From Aneurinibacillus soli (lineage in GTDB: Bacteria; Bacillota; Bacilli; Aneurinibacillales; Aneurinibacillaceae), in the NCBI RefSeq assembly GCF_002355375.1, contig NZ_AP017312.1, positions 2,311,001 to 2,375,000 on the forward strand: a DNA stretch of 64,000 bases. The letters are read 5' to 3'. The notes beneath the pieces are model-generated. The model was not told the origin of the DNA, did no database searches, and worked only from the letters and a program-made list of their open reading frames with translations. Shown here in pieces: positions 45,681 through 55,717 of the stretch; the stretch's first letter is position 1; each line of letters starts with the position of its first letter. The position numbers and the translations under genes were made by a program.

Positions 45681-45770
45681 CCATTTTTGGCGGGCAGTGC
45701 TATACTACAGATTGGAACCAATTGGAACTGTGTGTTCCGTACATAATCATATAGACAGGAGGAGAAAAAA

Positions 45771-47510
45771 GTGAGGATCGGGAATTGTTTATCCCGCCTG
45801 AACCAGCTGGCGTGGAGTGTATGCTTGTTGGTTGTGCTACTGGCTGTCGGTAGCGGTGATGCACGAGCGGCATCGTCCGAGTCGTATGAAGCATATATAT
45901 GGAAGGATATACCGTATTACGCAACGCCGCTTCCACCTGGGCCTGCGGTACAACAAGCTAAAGCACAACCTACCGCGCTACCCGTACAGCCCCTCGGAAT
46001 CGTCAAACAAAAACCGGGAGCGTATCCAATACTAGATCGGCAAGGCGAATGGCTCAAACTGCAGATTCGTGAAGGACAGGAAGAGAAGGAAGGCTGGGTT
46101 CGAATCCAGCAGGATGCTCTTCATATTCGTACACTTCCGGCTAAGTCAGGGGAGGATCAGACGCCTTTGCAAGTGTATAAATTCCTTCATCATCCGGTCA
46201 CGGTATATAAGGAAGCAGATTCGCGTCTTGGAAAATTGATGGAGATTTTGCCACAGCGTATTCAGGTGCTGAAGCAAAATAATGGTTGGTATCAAATTCG
46301 GACAGACGTAGGCCCTGGTTGGTTGTATGGCGGGCCGGAATATGTAACAGACAAGCTCGGTGTCCATAAAATTGCCGTTGTGAAACCAGCTACGCTGTAT
46401 CCGTATGCGGCTACATTTTGGCCGTCGACTGGGAAGGTGACCGAAGTACCATTTGAGACGGTGGCTTATGCGAGTTTTGGGAAATGGTATTTAATTGATT
46501 ACAAAGGTGTAAATCAGTGGCTGTACGCACCGAACGGGGAAGTAACGTCTGTCCCAGCTGAGTTTACGAATCGGAAAACAGAGGCGAATGGCTACGTGGG
46601 GAATGCGACGTTTATGACAGACCCAAAAACGACGCGTCCGGCTGATTTGCTGCGCCGTCTTACGATTGAGTTTGAAGGGAAGCAGCAGCCATTTCTTGAA
46701 ACGTTTATTGTACGTCCGGCTGGGCAGGCAGAACGTGGATTTACATTCGAGACATATAATGCAGCTGACCCCGATGGACAGGCTAAGCTGACTGCGTATG
46801 CTTCTGCTTTATTTGCTCCGGGAGACCAGATGGATCAGCTGGAGAAAGCAGCCATGAAAGCACGTATCTTGCTAAATGACCCTGATTATAAAGTGAATGT
46901 GATCATTGGTCTACCAAATCCAGTGGGCAATGGCGTTGATGCATCCGCCCGGTTACGTATGGTCCGAGTGTTTGAAGATACGCTTCTGAAGCAGTGGAAC
47001 AAAGCAAATCCACAGGCACTTCGTTTTGTCGGATTTTACTGGACACATGAGATGGTAGCGGATGCGGACCGCAAGCTTGTGCAGGAAGTGGCCGCCTCTA
47101 TTCATGCAAAAGGATATAAGTTTTACTGGGCGCCGTATTATCAGGCAGCCAATGCGGAGCAGTGGAAGGTACTTGGTTTTGACTTTGCCTGGTTGCAACC
47201 GAATCATTATTTTGCTAGCGAAAAGCATCCGGGTGAAGATCTGCTCGGCGAAACGTACAATCTGTCGCGTCAGACTGGGGCTGGCACAATGCTCGAATGG
47301 AACTGGGCATTTCTTAGCACTCCGGAAAATGTAAGCTCGTTGAATGCGTACCTGGATCGAGGACGGCTCATTGGTGCGCATCGGACAAGTTTGCTTTTGT
47401 ATGATGGGGAAGGAGCGATTGACGCGTTTTTTAGCAGTTATAACAAATCGCTTGATGGGATTCGGAAGAAGTTTTTCACCTATATGTTAAATCCGAACGC
47501 TCCGTATTAA
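45771..47510 (+). CDS. Exported SH3 and DUF4855 protein
   Basis: A 579-aa protein. A signal peptide ends near residue 34 (DARA, then ASSES). Two or three bacterial SH3-type modules follow (GEWLKLQI, NGWYQIRTD, GKWYLIDYKG, residues 80-265). The C-terminal 300 residues are a DUF4855 domain (RRLTIEFEGKQQPFLETFIV, YKFYWAPYYQA, FDFAWLQPNHYF, GTMLEWNWAFL). The DUF4855 fold resembles a TIM barrel, so a glycan-acting enzyme is likely but unproven. GTG start after GGAGGAG. Confidence 0.85.
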   Translation: MRIGNCLSRLNQLAWSVCLLVVLLAVGSGDARAASSESYEAYIWKDIPYYATPLPPGPAVQQAKAQPTALPVQPLGIVKQKPGAYPILDRQGEWLKLQIREGQEEKEGWVRIQQDALHIRTLPAKSGEDQTPLQVYKFLHHPVTVYKEADSRLGKLMEILPQRIQVLKQNNGWYQIRTDVGPGWLYGGPEYVTDKLGVHKIAVVKPATLYPYAATFWPSTGKVTEVPFETVAYASFGKWYLIDYKGVNQWLYAPNGEVTSVPAEFTNRKTEANGYVGNATFMTDPKTTRPADLLRRLTIEFEGKQQPFLETFIVRPAGQAERGFTFETYNAADPDGQAKLTAYASALFAPGDQMDQLEKAAMKARILLNDPDYKVNVIIGLPNPVGNGVDASARLRMVRVFEDTLLKQWNKANPQALRFVGFYWTHEMVADADRKLVQEVAASIHAKGYKFYWAPYYQAANAEQWKVLGFDFAWLQPNHYFASEKHPGEDLLGETYNLSRQTGAGTMLEWNWAFLSTPENVSSLNAYLDRGRLIGAHRTSLLLYDGEGAIDAFFSSYNKSLDGIRKKFFTYMLNPNAPY

Positions 47511-47525
47511 ATAAAGCTAGCAAAA

Positions 47526-47561
47526 AAGCAGAGGATGCACAGGCACCTCTGCTTTTTTCAT
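47526..47561. terminator. Bidirectional terminator
   Basis: AAAAAGCAGAGG and CCTCTGCTTTTTT between the convergent genes at 45771 and 47566. Confidence 0.85.
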
Positions 47562-47565
47562 ACGG

Positions 47566-48561
47566 TTATTTTGTTTTCTCGATCAAGGTACTATTAATTT
47601 CAATCGCATGATTAGCTGAGTTCAGTGACAGGTCGCCAAGAATGCGATTGCCTTGTGATACGATCAGTGTGACGCTCCAATTCCCGGATGACGGGAATTT
47701 CAGTGTATCTGCACCGGATGTGTATGTACCACTGTGCCACGTATCGGCTATCACATGATAGGTGATCGTTTCATCTTTGCTTAGAGGCGGCAGTGGGATC
47801 GTAAGTGTATGATCGGGTACGCTTGTCTGTTTGGCGATCCGGTACAACGTATCGGTCCAGTAGCCGGAATCACTTGTGGAATAGGCTGTTTTGGCCCGAC
47901 GTAAGTTGTCCTGAATCGTGCCGATCTGGGTACGGCGGTAACTGTCGAGAGCAGGATGCGTGCTTTCAGTTTGCGGGCATATACTGATCGTGCCATCCAG
48001 CTTACGGTCTGCCATTCCTCTGAGCAGTTGGATGAATTCGACCCGGCTGATCACGCTTCCTGCATCAAATCCTTCAATGGTTTTTTCTGTTTTACCCTGG
48101 GACAAGCCTTTTTCATAGAGAAATGCAATGGCGCTGTCTGTCTGATAGTTATATCCTTTGGCAGCAGCAAGCAGACGGGCAGCCTGTCCACGTGTTAGCG
48201 GTTTTGTATGGTCATTTGGATCGACTGCGACTGGAAGATTGTAGCGTTTGGCCAGCTCGTACGGATGCTCTCCGGTTAGATCCTCATTTTGTGTGTCGGT
48301 AAAGAAATGGAAAAGCATATCGAGTGCTTCTGCTTCCGTAACGGCAGCGGCAGGTCGGATGGGTGTATCATCTGTGGCAGAACCAAGAATATGAGCATCC
48401 AGCGCCCAGGGCAGGGTGCTGTTTTTCCAGGCCCAGTGTTCAGCCGGCACATCGGACGGACGAGTTGCCGCAAAAGCGGCAGAAGGGAAGATGGTACCGA
48501 CTGTTCCGATGCCTAGACATGTAGCGATCCAGATTGATTTCCAGTTAAAAGATAAATTCAT
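47566..48561 (-). CDS. S-layer homology domain protein
   Basis: A 331-aa exported protein. A signal peptide ends near residue 31 (AAFA). Two or three SLH-like units follow: DVPAEHWAWKNSTLPWALDA, LTRGQAARLLAAAKGYN, and VISRVEFIQLLRGMADR. The C-terminal 120 residues are beta-rich. SLH units tether proteins to cell-wall polymer. Role of the rest unknown. Confidence 0.85.
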   Translation of the reverse strand: MNLSFNWKSIWIATCLGIGTVGTIFPSAAFAATRPSDVPAEHWAWKNSTLPWALDAHILGSATDDTPIRPAAAVTEAEALDMLFHFFTDTQNEDLTGEHPYELAKRYNLPVAVDPNDHTKPLTRGQAARLLAAAKGYNYQTDSAIAFLYEKGLSQGKTEKTIEGFDAGSVISRVEFIQLLRGMADRKLDGTISICPQTESTHPALDSYRRTQIGTIQDNLRRAKTAYSTSDSGYWTDTLYRIAKQTSVPDHTLTIPLPPLSKDETITYHVIADTWHSGTYTSGADTLKFPSSGNWSVTLIVSQGNRILGDLSLNSANHAIEINSTLIEKTK

Positions 48562-48686
48562 CGTTTATTCTCTCCTAAGCAGTTTGCTAGTTTCATTGTA
48601 CTGTTTGATTAAAATTTTGTAAAAACATTCATGTAGACAAGTAAAAAGACTTATAATATGAAGAAAAAGAAAAAGGTGAGGCTTGT

Positions 48687-50090
48687 ATGCTGTCTGCTTT
48701 TTTAAAACGGGACCGTCATCTACATGATAATACTATAAAAATAAAGGAAATAGCAGGGAAAATTGACCAGGCTGTCTCCGGGAATTTAACGGTTCGTCTA
48801 TCTTTATCTGAACACGATGAATGGTATGAGATGGGGCAGGCCGTAGATCGGCTTCTAGCAGCCTATGAAAAAACGATCATTGATCTTGCCGTTTCTCTTA
48901 CGGATGTCGTATCGACTAGCATTGAGGAGAATAGCTTTGTAAATCGGATTTCTGGTGTAACCCGTGTGCTACATGACGATATTACAAATGTGGTTGCTTC
49001 ATCAGAAGAACTTGCTGCGTCGGTTACGCATATCTCGGAATCAGCTTCAAGCGCTACCTCATCGTTGGAAGAGGCGGGGCGGAACATGACAGGCGGGCAG
49101 ACACTGCTTAAGAGATCACATACAGAGATGGAAGCGGTTGAATGTGGTTTTGATACCCTTCACAATCAGGTGGTTACATTACATGATCAGGTAGACGCGA
49201 TCGGAGATATGGTCGGGCTGATTAGTGATATTGCTGAGCAGACGAACTTGCTGGCATTGAATGCTGCCATTGAAGCGGCGCGTGCTGGAGATAACGGGCG
49301 GGGCTTTGGTGTAGTGGCCGACGAGGTGCGCAAGTTGGCAGACCGTACCCAGAAGTCTGTAAACGGCATTACCGATAAAGTACAAGGCATCCAGCAGGAA
49401 ACAAGAGTAACAGCAGCTCACATCGAAACATTGTCACGTTCATCCGAGACCGGAGCTCGACTATCAGCGGAAGCGAATGAGATGCTTGAGTGTATCATCG
49501 ACGGCATGACGAAAACAATTGATGACATTACGGGCATTGTACCGGTCCTTGAAGAACAGTCCGCTACATTCGAGGAAGTAACGGCAACGATGACACATAT
49601 GAACCAGATTACTGCAGATACAGCAGGAGGTGTCGAACAAAGTGCGGATAATCTGTATCATCTCGGTACCATCACTGAGCACATTCGGCAAAAGCTTAGC
49701 CAGTTCACGGCTGGATTTCTGCCAGATCAACTAATTGAGCTGGCCAAAACCGACCACCTGTTATGGAAATGGCGGCTGGAAAGTATGCTTGCCGGTCGGC
49801 TTAAACTTGATAGTGAAACAGTGCGTAACCATCGCATTTGCCGCCTGGGCAAATGGTATTTTGGTTCCGGGAGTGAAATGTTTGCTGATAATATAAACTT
49901 CAAACAGATTGATCGGCCGCATGCTGCGTTTCATCAAGCGTGCAGCGAAGCGATTCAGAAGTTTAACAGTGGTGATGTGAAGGGGGCAGAGAAGTCATAT
50001 CGACAAGTTGGAGTACTATCACGTGAGGTGCTAAATGCACTTGATAAATTGCGAGACAGTGTGGGTACACATGTGAATGTTGTACGATAA
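48687..50090 (+). CDS. Soluble methyl-accepting chemoreceptor with CZB domain
   Basis: A 467-aa protein without membrane segments. A HAMP-like region (residues 25-65) leads to the signalling tip [20 protein letters not shown] near residue 190 and the flanking coiled coils. The C-terminus is a chemoreceptor zinc-binding (CZB) domain: [23 protein letters not shown] and [12 protein letters not shown] with the H, C, H, H zinc ligands. CZB domains sense zinc or hypochlorous acid; a cytoplasmic input is inferred. Confidence 0.93.
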   Translation: MLSAFLKRDRHLHDNTIKIKEIAGKIDQAVSGNLTVRLSLSEHDEWYEMGQAVDRLLAAYEKTIIDLAVSLTDVVSTSIEENSFVNRISGVTRVLHDDITNVVASSEELAASVTHISESASSATSSLEEAGRNMTGGQTLLKRSHTEMEAVECGFDTLHNQVVTLHDQVDAIGDMVGLISDIAEQTNLLALNAAIEAARAGDNGRGFGVVADEVRKLADRTQKSVNGITDKVQGIQQETRVTAAHIETLSRSSETGARLSAEANEMLECIIDGMTKTIDDITGIVPVLEEQSATFEEVTATMTHMNQITADTAGGVEQSADNLYHLGTITEHIRQKLSQFTAGFLPDQLIELAKTDHLLWKWRLESMLAGRLKLDSETVRNHRICRLGKWYFGSGSEMFADNINFKQIDRPHAAFHQACSEAIQKFNSGDVKGAEKSYRQVGVLSREVLNALDKLRDSVGTHVNVVR

Positions 50091-50199
50091 GAATAGTAAA
50101 TTGAATTATTTATAAATTAAAACAATGCTGATTCGTCTTCCTTTTTTACGGTTTTGCTGCTATGCTTTTGTGTAATAAAGAGTAAAGGGGAAGCGTTTG

Positions 50200-51525
50200 A
50201 TGCAGCAAGATTCATTACAAAAAGGACTGCTCCCGCGCCATCTGCGCATGATGGCGATTGGCGGTATGATCGGCGCCGGGATGTTTAAGGGAAGTGCGGA
50301 AACAGTCGCACTTGCCGGTCCAGGCGTTGTGCTTGCGTATTTATTCGGCGGAGCGCTCATGCTGATTGTTATGGCTGCGCTGGCCGAGATGGCAGGAGTA
50401 TTTCCCAAATCAGATATTCGTGACTTGATCGCACGTGCATTCGGTACGCGGGCTGCGTTTGTCGTCGGTTGGCTGTATTGGATCAACTGGGTGCTGGTCA
50501 TGGCGGTTGAGATCGTGGCAGCGGGCTCGTTTTTGCAGTTCTGGTTTGCGTCCGCCCCGCTTTGGGTGCTCAGTTCGCTCGTCGCATTGGTCATTATTTT
50601 TATCAACTTGTTACACGTAAAATATTATGGAGAAATGGAATTCTGGCTGGCTAGCATAAAAGTCGCGACCCTGCTTGTTTTTATCGCACTGGGTGGTGCG
50701 ATGATGTTTGGTGCTTTCTCAGCGGAACCAGCTCCGTATTTCACTCATTATACGGCACATGGTGGATTTTTTCCGCAGGGGATGAGCGGTGTATTCGCGT
50801 CGCTGCTTGTCGTCATGTTTTCGTATGGTGGGGCTGAATTGATCGGTATTACGATTGCAGAAACAAAAGATGCGGATAAGGTATTGCCGAAAGTCATCAA
50901 AGGAGTAATCGGGCGTGTGGTCGTTTTTTATACGCTGCCGCTGCTTGTGATTTGCGGTTTGATGCCGTGGAATGAGATTGCGCAAAAGGGAAGTCCGTTC
51001 GTACAGGTGTTATCAAGTGCCGGACTTTCAAGTGCTGCGCACGTTATGAATTTCATTATGCTAACAGCTGTATTTTCGGCGGCGAATTCGGGCATGTATG
51101 CCACATCGCGCATGCTGTACTCGCTTGCAAAAGGAGGGGAAGCGCCGCGAGCGTTCCTTACATTATCCAAAAATGGGGTGCCGATTCTTGGCTTGATTGT
51201 AAGTGCATGTTCGCTATTTATTGGCGCACTTGTTGCCTATGCGACACCAGAAAATGTGTTTAACTATTTGATGGGGATTCCAGGCTTTACGGTTATGCTC
51301 GTCTGGATTAGTATCTGTCTGGCTCAATTGAAGCTGCGCCCTCAATATCCAGATATGCCGGGATTTACGGTCGTTCTGTTTCCGTATACAACATGGTTTG
51401 CGATGCTAGCGCTTTGTGGCATTTTTATAAGCATTGTATGTAATCCGGCTAACCTTATTAGTACACTTATTTGCGTGGGTACTATGGTCATTCTATTTAT
51501 TTGCGCCAGGTTTAAGCTGGTATAA
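50200..51525 (+). CDS. AAT-family amino-acid permease
   Basis: A 441-aa transporter of the APC superfamily with 12 segments. It has GMIGAGMFKGSAETVALAGPG and GWLYWINWVLVMAVEIVAAG. The relation to GabP-like permeases is clear, but the substrate is not. ATG 50200 is nine bases after AAAGGGG. It lies just upstream of the lysine-riboswitch-controlled permease, but has no riboswitch itself. Confidence 0.85.
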   Translation: MQQDSLQKGLLPRHLRMMAIGGMIGAGMFKGSAETVALAGPGVVLAYLFGGALMLIVMAALAEMAGVFPKSDIRDLIARAFGTRAAFVVGWLYWINWVLVMAVEIVAAGSFLQFWFASAPLWVLSSLVALVIIFINLLHVKYYGEMEFWLASIKVATLLVFIALGGAMMFGAFSAEPAPYFTHYTAHGGFFPQGMSGVFASLLVVMFSYGGAELIGITIAETKDADKVLPKVIKGVIGRVVVFYTLPLLVICGLMPWNEIAQKGSPFVQVLSSAGLSSAAHVMNFIMLTAVFSAANSGMYATSRMLYSLAKGGEAPRAFLTLSKNGVPILGLIVSACSLFIGALVAYATPENVFNYLMGIPGFTVMLVWISICLAQLKLRPQYPDMPGFTVVLFPYTTWFAMLALCGIFISIVCNPANLISTLICVGTMVILFICARFKLV

Positions 51526-51595
51526 AAATTATATTGTTCCTGTTTATTTATTTATGTATAATTTAAAGAGTATATAAAATAACTGAATGATAATA

Positions 51596-51800
51596 AATCC
51601 TCATCATCACGGTGGGGTAGAGGTCGCGGCTTTTATGAGTAGGACAGACGAGATGGGAGAACATCGAAGACTCTGTGTGAAAGGAGAGGCTGCCGAAGTT
51701 TGCGCGGGATTCTCCAGCGCGTGGACTGGGACTGTTTCCGAACAGGAGCAGAACTGTCACCTTTTGCTGTCCGGCAAGAGGTGGAGTGCTATCTTCATGG
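51596..51800 (+). ncRNA. Lysine riboswitch (L box)
   Basis: The sequence GGTAGAGGTCGCG, then GAGTA, GGAGAGGCTGCCGAAG (51684-), GGACTGGGACTGTTTCCGA and CAGAACTGTCACC with GGTGGAGTGCTAT matches the lysine-box consensus in order. Boundaries are by eye. It lies between two permease genes and before an intrinsic terminator, so high lysine should stop transcription of the permease at 51918. Confidence 0.92.
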
Positions 51801-51827
51801 AAGGTATGATGCGGGTAATAACGGATG

Positions 51828-51857
51828 CCGTAGGATATTTTCCTGCGGTATTTTTTA
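51828..51857 (+). terminator. Riboswitch-controlled terminator
   Basis: CCGTAGGA and TCCTGCGG stem followed by TATTTTTTAT, between the lysine box and the permease gene. Confidence 0.82.
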
Positions 51858-51917
51858 TGTCCCGTCCTTCCGGGCACATAGCAAACGATCGAGACATATA
51901 CAAAGAAGGTGGGTTGC

Positions 51918-53363
51918 ATGATGCAAAAACAAGGACAACAGCAAGACGGCTTACGCCGGGGATTAAAAGCACGTCATATGACAATGATCTCGCTTGGCGG
52001 ATCAATTGGAACCGGATTGTTCTTAGCGAGCGGTGGCGCGATTCATAGTGCAGGACCAGGGGGAGCTCTTGCCGCGTATGTGGCAATTGGAATTATGGTC
52101 TATTTTTTGATGACAAGCCTTGGAGAGATGGCAGCTTATATGCCGGTATCGGGCTCGTTTAGCACATACGCGACACGATTTGTCGATCCGGCGCTTGGTT
52201 TTGCGCTTGGGTGGAACTACTGGTACAACTGGGCGATTACGATTGCGGCTGAACTGTCAGCGGCCACGCTGATTGTGAAATTCTGGCTTCCGGAAACATC
52301 GTCTTTATTATGGAGCGCTTTGTTCCTTCTTCTTATGTTTGGCTTTAACTATTTGTCCGTTAAAGGGTATGGGGAATCCGAATACTGGTTTGCGATTATT
52401 AAAGTCATAACTGTTATTGTCTTCATTATTATTGGTTTGCTTATGATTATCGGGATTATCGGCGGCGAAGCTGTTGGATTCCGGAACTTGACAATCGGAA
52501 ATGCGCCGTTTAATGGCGGCTTTATGGCGATGCTAGGTGTATTCATGGCGGCGGGATTCTCATTCCAGGGCACAGAGCTGTTAGGCATTGCAGCCGGAGA
52601 GAGTGAGGAGCCGGAGAAAAACGTACCGCTTGCGATTCGTCAAGTGTTCTGGCGCATTTTGCTGTTTTATGTATTTGCGATTATCGTCATTGGCTTATTG
52701 ATTCCATACACAACAGAAAGTCTGGCAAGTGATAGTGTTATGACAAGTCCATTTACGCTTGTATTTGAGAAAGCGGGCCTCGCATTTGCTGCATCTGTGA
52801 TGAATGCCGTCATCCTGTCATCCGTGCTCTCAGCGGGTAACTCCGGGATGTATGCGTCAACTCGGATGCTATGGGTGCTGGCGAAGGAAGGAAAAGCGCC
52901 GAAGTTTCTTGCAAAATTGGACAGTCGTGGCGTTCCGGTCGCAGCGCTGTGCGTAACAGCAGCTGTTGGTATCGTGGCGTTCTTTGCCTCACTTTTTGGC
53001 GATGGGGTAGTATATGTATGGCTCTTGAATGCATCGGGTATGTCCGGGTTTATTGCCTGGCTTGGCATTGCGGTTTGTCATTACCGCTTCCGCCGCGCGT
53101 ATGTCGCGCAGGGGAAAAATCTGGCGGATCTGCCATATCGGGCGAAATGGTTCCCGTTTGGACCGCTTTTTGCTTTCTTTATTTGTATGGTCGTCATCAT
53201 CGGTCAGAACTATCAGGCAGTGCTGGGGGATAAGGTAGACTGGAACGGTATCATTGTGTCCTACATTGGGATTCCACTGTTCCTAGCATTATGGTTTGGG
53301 TATAAGAGGAAGCATGGTACCAAAGTTGTTCCACTTGAGGATTGTGATTTTCGACGTGAATAA
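51918..53363 (+). CDS. lysP: Lysine-regulated amino-acid permease (LysP-like)
   Basis: A 481-aa AAT-family permease with 12 segments: HMTMISLGGSIGTGLFLASG, GEMAAYMPVSGSFSTYATRF and ALGWNYWYNWAITIAAELSA match LysP/AAT transporters. The lysine riboswitch directly upstream is the main evidence for lysine as substrate. ATG 51918 is chosen because AAGGTGG precedes it; a GTG nine bases earlier is too close to the ribosome site. Confidence 0.88.
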   Translation: MMQKQGQQQDGLRRGLKARHMTMISLGGSIGTGLFLASGGAIHSAGPGGALAAYVAIGIMVYFLMTSLGEMAAYMPVSGSFSTYATRFVDPALGFALGWNYWYNWAITIAAELSAATLIVKFWLPETSSLLWSALFLLLMFGFNYLSVKGYGESEYWFAIIKVITVIVFIIIGLLMIIGIIGGEAVGFRNLTIGNAPFNGGFMAMLGVFMAAGFSFQGTELLGIAAGESEEPEKNVPLAIRQVFWRILLFYVFAIIVIGLLIPYTTESLASDSVMTSPFTLVFEKAGLAFAASVMNAVILSSVLSAGNSGMYASTRMLWVLAKEGKAPKFLAKLDSRGVPVAALCVTAAVGIVAFFASLFGDGVVYVWLLNASGMSGFIAWLGIAVCHYRFRRAYVAQGKNLADLPYRAKWFPFGPLFAFFICMVVIIGQNYQAVLGDKVDWNGIIVSYIGIPLFLALWFGYKRKHGTKVVPLEDCDFRRE

Positions 53364-53380
53364 GTAAGGAAATGATTAGG

Positions 53381-53430
53381 AGCTCTCTTAAAAGTCATAC
53401 TTTGACGATTGAGAGAGCTCCTTTTTTGCT
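53381..53430 (+). terminator. Terminator
   Basis: GGAGCTCTC pairs with GAGAGCTCC, then TTTTTTGC. Confidence 0.8.
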
Positions 53431-53708
53431 TTAGGTGTACAGCAGTGAGAGGTTCTTGAAAGCGATGCCAAAATGCATTTTTAGATGTTTTTACGCATCG
53501 CGCTGTTCGACAGACTTTTTTAGGTGTTTTACGCTTCCTGTGAAAAATGTGCATGTCGTTTTGCATTTACTTATATTAAATTGCATTGTGAATACATTGT
53601 TTTTACTATAAAAATAATTTGGCAAACAAATTGCAAGAAGATTATAATGTTTAGAAAATATATAGATAGAATAGAAAAACAGCAAGTAGATTAGATTGGA
53701 GTGGTGGT
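53431..53708 (+). other. A+T-rich gap before gabP
   Basis: No gene seen. The A+T-rich stretch 53570-53700 probably carries the gabP promoter, but I cannot fix its boxes. Confidence 0.4.
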
Positions 53709-55094
53709 ATGGCACAGAATAATGGACTGCATGGTGGATTGAAAGCGCGTCACCTGAAAATGATTTCACTTGGGGGCGTTATTGGAGCAGGACTATTCGT
53801 AGGAAGTGGAGCGGTTATCGGTTCGACCGGACCGGGGGCAATTGTATCGTATTCCCTGGCTGGCCTGATCGTTATTCTCGTTATGCGTATGCTGGGTGAG
53901 ATGGCAACAGTTAAACAAGAAAGCGGTTCTTTTGCAGCGTATGCACGCGAGATGCTTGGACCGTGGGCTGGGTTTTCAATTGGTTGGTTGTATTGGTTTT
54001 TCTGGGTGATTGTAATTGCAATCGAAGCCATTGCCGGAGCGGCGATTGTTCATCAATGGATTCCGTCCATTCCAGTATGGGCGTTAAGCCTGATTCTCAC
54101 AACATTGTTAACGCTCACAAACTTATACTCGGTTAAATCGTTTGGGGAATTTGAATACTGGTTCTCTTTAATTAAAGTCGTAACAATTGTTGTATTTCTT
54201 GCAGTCGGTGCGGTTATTATCGCAGGATTCTTCCCGGGAATTGAAGCACCGGGTATGAAAAACTTAACGCAAAACGGTGGCTTTATGCCGTTCGGTGTTC
54301 AATCGATTCTTCTTGGTATTGTTATTGTTATTTTCTCCTTCTTTGGAACAGAGATTGCGGCGATTGCAGCAGGTGAGTCCGATAATCCAGAAAAAGGCGT
54401 TATGACAGCAATTAATAGTGTAGTATGGCGAATTCTTCTGTTCTTTATTGGTTCCGTTGCAATCCTAGTAACACTTCTTCCATGGAATTCAGCGAACTTG
54501 TTAAAAAGCCCGTTTGTTACAGTATTTGATATGATTGGCATTCCGGCGGCAGCTCAGATTATGAATGTTGTCGTGCTGACATCCGTTCTGTCTTGCTTGA
54601 ACTCAGCACTGTATACAAACTCTCGTATGCTGTATGCGCTTGCGCAGAAAGGTGACGCACCAAAATCGTTGTTGAAGTTGAGTGCGCGCGGTATTCCGAG
54701 TCGTGCTGTATGGGCAAGTACTGCGTTTGCGTTTCTCGTTTCGTTTTTTAACTTTGTATCACCGGACAAGCTCTTCTTGTTCCTTGTAAACGCATCCGGC
54801 GCGATTGCCCTGCTTGTATACATTGTTATTGCATTCTCGCACATTAGTTTCCGTAAGCAGATGGAACGTGAAAATCCAAGCGGTTTGAAAATCAGAATGT
54901 GGTTCTTCCCGTATCTGTCGTATGCAACGATTGTTGTTCTGTTTGGCATTTTAATTGCGATGGCATTCGTTGAATCCATGCGTTCACAATTTTATCTTAC
55001 GATGCTCATTACAGTCTGTACATTAGCCTATTATTTCTTCTTCCATCGTAAAAAAGTACAGGCGGCTGATAAAGCTGCGTCACTGAAAGTTTAG
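53709..55094 (+). CDS. gabP: GABA permease
   Basis: A 461-aa AAT-family permease very similar throughout to B. subtilis GabP: MISLGGVIGAGLFVGSGAVI, GWLYWFFWVIVIAIEAIAGA, YSVKSFGEFEYWFSLIKVVT and VFSFFGTEI-type segments. It imports 4-aminobutyrate. Neighbours are other amino-acid permeases. No gabT or gabD gene is near. Confidence 0.9.
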   Translation: MAQNNGLHGGLKARHLKMISLGGVIGAGLFVGSGAVIGSTGPGAIVSYSLAGLIVILVMRMLGEMATVKQESGSFAAYAREMLGPWAGFSIGWLYWFFWVIVIAIEAIAGAAIVHQWIPSIPVWALSLILTTLLTLTNLYSVKSFGEFEYWFSLIKVVTIVVFLAVGAVIIAGFFPGIEAPGMKNLTQNGGFMPFGVQSILLGIVIVIFSFFGTEIAAIAAGESDNPEKGVMTAINSVVWRILLFFIGSVAILVTLLPWNSANLLKSPFVTVFDMIGIPAAAQIMNVVVLTSVLSCLNSALYTNSRMLYALAQKGDAPKSLLKLSARGIPSRAVWASTAFAFLVSFFNFVSPDKLFLFLVNASGAIALLVYIVIAFSHISFRKQMERENPSGLKIRMWFFPYLSYATIVVLFGILIAMAFVESMRSQFYLTMLITVCTLAYYFFFHRKKVQAADKAASLKV

Positions 55095-55124
55095 ATTATA
55101 CTAAAGAAGAATAAGCGAGTAGAG

Positions 55125-55174
55125 GAGGCTGTCTCAAACGCTGTAACACAGTGAATGAGACAGCCTCTTTTTTC
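55125..55174 (+). terminator. GGCTGTCTC-stem terminator
   Basis: GAGGCTGTCTCA pairs with TGAGACAGCCTC, followed by TTTTTTC. It is the same stem as at 43034 and 60837. Confidence 0.8.
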
Positions 55175-55207
55175 TTGGTGGAGGGTTTTTCCAACGTGTG
55201 GGGTGAA

Positions 55208-55412
55208 GGAGCGGGATCGGGCGGGGCCTCGTCACTTTGGTACGCTTACGAAGAAGTTGGGACTGTTCGCTCCAGGTGCCAGGCGAACTCGCCCACAAAA
55301 GGTGCCCGCGATGTATTTACAGCGAAGCATTGTGGGCAAAAACCCGTTCGCCTGGCCCCTTCCGCTGGGGAGTCGCGTACAGGCGTTCCGTTCCCCCGCC
55401 CGATCCCGCTCC
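55208..55412. repeat. Long nested inverted repeat
   Basis: GGAGCGGGATCGGGCGGGG (55208-55226) has its exact complement at 55394-55412. Inside, CCAGGCGAAC (55279-55288) pairs with GTTCGCCTGG (55346-55355) and GCCCAC with GTGGGC. The small reading frames here have no ribosome site. G+C-rich structured RNA or a non-coding element. Confidence 0.75.
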
Positions 55413-55567
55413 TAGCACACTTTGGTTAAACATCATCAAGCAATATCAAGAAGTTGAGCTCTGCTATGCAGGTAAAAAATTAAGAAAGCGATCTTTCTAA
55501 AAGCTAGTCGCGATCAAGCAAATCCATTCTGGCGGCGAGAGTTTTTTGTAAACCAAAACGTTGTGTG

Positions 55568-55642
55568 GGGAGTGGGAGAAGGGAGGAGCATGAGCGCCTG
55601 CAAGTGTACCGAAGCGAACGGCTCCTCCCTTCTCCCACTCCC
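55568..55642. repeat. 22-bp perfect inverted repeat
   Basis: A 22-bp arm (55568-55589, starting GGGAGTGGGAGAAGGG) has its exact complement at 55621-55642, with a 31-nt loop. It is flanked by the near-direct repeats CCAAAACGTTGTG and CCAAACGTTGTC. No T-run follows. Confidence 0.75.
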
Positions 55643-55671
55643 TCACCACCAAACGTTGTCGATATCACAAA

Positions 55672-55715
55672 AAGCTGTCCAGTTCGCCATGTTCTGGCTA
55701 TGAGGACAGCCTCTT
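55672..55715. terminator. Hairpin at the end of the palindromic region
   Basis: AAGCTGTCC pairs with GGACAGCCT, then CTTATTT; between the palindromic element and the minus-strand hydrolase gene. It shares the GACAGCCTCTT end with the other terminators. Confidence 0.55.
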
Positions 55716-55717
55716 AT

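Noticed and set aside
55151-55500. Three overlapping reading frames of 86-92 codons in the region 55151-55500
   Set aside because: They fall in nested inverted repeats, lack ribosome sites and have biased composition due to G+C-rich stems.
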